Below are positions 63,564 to 64,000 of a stretch of DNA of 64,000 nt, one piece after another. The position numbers and the translations under genes were made by a program. Origin of the DNA: Pseudarthrobacter sp. NIBRBAC000502772 (GTDB lineage Bacteria; Actinomycetota; Actinomycetes; Actinomycetales; Micrococcaceae); the NCBI RefSeq assembly GCF_006517235.1, contig NZ_CP041188.1, forward strand, positions 3,596,001-3,660,000, given 5' to 3'. The first letter of the stretch is position 1. Every line of letters begins with the position of its first letter. The notes beneath the pieces were generated by a model that was not told the origin of the DNA, made no database searches, and worked only from the letters and a program-made list of their open reading frames with translations.

Positions 63564-64000
63564 TTAGTTGCTGGCCGCCGGCGAGGGCGTCGCCGTCGGC
63601 GTAGCTTCCGGCGACGGTGTCGCCCCGGGCGATGGCGTGGCTTCAGGGGCTGGCGCCGGGATCTTGCCCTCGGCGTCAATCGCCTTCTGCAGAGCCGCCG
63701 CGAGTTTCTTCTGCTCTTCCCCATAGGCTGCAAAGTCGCCAGCTGCCAAGGCTGCCTGGCCGGCCTTGATGGCGGCGTTGGCCTCATCCAGCGCCGCCTT
63801 CAGGTCAGCCTGGGCACCTGCGCTTACGGGCGGCGTAGTCCCCGGAGCGGGAGGCGTCTGGCCGGTGTTGTCGGAGTCACCCGCGGCAGCGCCTGAGTCG
63901 CCGCCGAAGAGTTGCTTCAGGGCACCGTCGAGGGTCGGCGCAAAGCCGACCTTGTCACCGAAGGCCACCAGCACACGCTGCAGGGTGGGGTAGGACGTCT
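63564..64000 (-). CDS. C-terminal part of a UPF0182 family membrane protein (5' end outside the window)
   Basis: The frame is open to the window edge and ends at 63564. The visible protein begins TSYPTLQRVLVAFGDKVGFAPTLDGALKQLFGG, the conserved C-terminal phrase of the large UPF0182 family (Rv0064 type, about 950 residues with seven N-terminal helices). After a Gly/Asp/Pro linker there is a predicted helix (AQADLKAALDEANAAIKAGQAALAAGDFAAYGEEQKKLAAALQKAIDAE), then a low-complexity tail of Ala, Pro, Thr and Ser repeats (EATPSPGATPSPEATPTATPSP). Function of the family is unknown. Confidence 0.85.
   Translation of the reverse strand, partial: TSYPTLQRVLVAFGDKVGFAPTLDGALKQLFGGDSGAAAGDSDNTGQTPPAPGTTPPVSAGAQADLKAALDEANAAIKAGQAALAAGDFAAYGEEQKKLAAALQKAIDAEGKIPAPAPEATPSPGATPSPEATPTATPSPAASN

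Overview
This window looks like chromosomal DNA of a high-GC actinobacterium of the Micrococcaceae, most likely Arthrobacter, Pseudarthrobacter or a close relative. The evidence is the high GC content, the frequent GTG and TTG starts, and actinobacterial signature genes: WhiB1, MtrAB-LpqB, SigK-RskA, a PdtaS-type kinase, the 180 kDa NAD-glutamate dehydrogenase and galactofuran genes. Three stretches keep a gene order I recall from Mycobacterium tuberculosis: glf-glfT2 (Rv3809c-Rv3808c); whiB1, pdtaS, an Rv3235-like gene, secA1, hpf, comF, lpqB, mtrB and mtrA (Rv3219 to Rv3246c); and the Rv3015c-like gene, mnmA, iscS, etfA and etfB (Rv3015c to Rv3029c). The genus is an inference; no database was searched. 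I see no prophage, insertion sequence or CRISPR array.

Layout. 1-3.6 kb: the end of a membrane protein gene, then galactofuranosyltransferase and UDP-galactopyranose mutase. 3.7-8.2 kb: a large FHA-FtsK/SpoIIIE ATPase resembling the type VII secretion motor, and a small membrane protein. 8.4-15.2 kb: whiB1 with a CRP-like site, a PdtaS-like sensor kinase and NAD-glutamate dehydrogenase. 15.2-19.7 kb: a cluster of small conserved actinobacterial genes (CpaE-like ATPase, SAF protein, excisionase-like HTH protein, unknown protein, LysM protein, Rv3235-like protein) whose two divergent intergenic regions share a 10-bp-period direct repeat. 19.7-30 kb: secA, a YcaQ-type glycosylase, hpf, comF, and the lpqB-mtrB-mtrA envelope signalling operon. 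30.2-36.5 kb: a tightly overlapping membrane protein, DUF4129, DUF4350, MoxR and DUF58 operon ending with a DUF4166 gene.

36.5-48.8 kb: a cysteine-free MetE-barrel protein with chorismate mutase, a four-gene peptide ABC transporter, mnmA, an FAD-dependent reductase, cysteine desulfurase, and a SufR-like regulator divergent from a DoxX-like gene. The reductase and the doxX/regulator intergenic region carry the same 27-bp inverted-repeat operator. 48.8-55.4 kb: a lipoprotein, a DnaJ-domain protein, trmL, sigK-rskA, a PIG-L deacetylase and etfBA. 55.6-60.6 kb: an apparent envelope-stress group of HtrA protease, TPM-domain protein and PspA. 60.6-64 kb: photolyase, a cytochrome-b-type membrane protein, two initiator tRNA genes in a 96-bp perfect duplication, and the C-terminal end of a UPF0182 protein.

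Most of the window is ordinary core chromosome. The least explained signals are regulatory: the TCAAAC repeat series around the excisionase-like protein, and the shared TCTAAA-N15-TTTAGA operator around the SufR-like regulator. No intergenic stretch exceeds about 290 bases.
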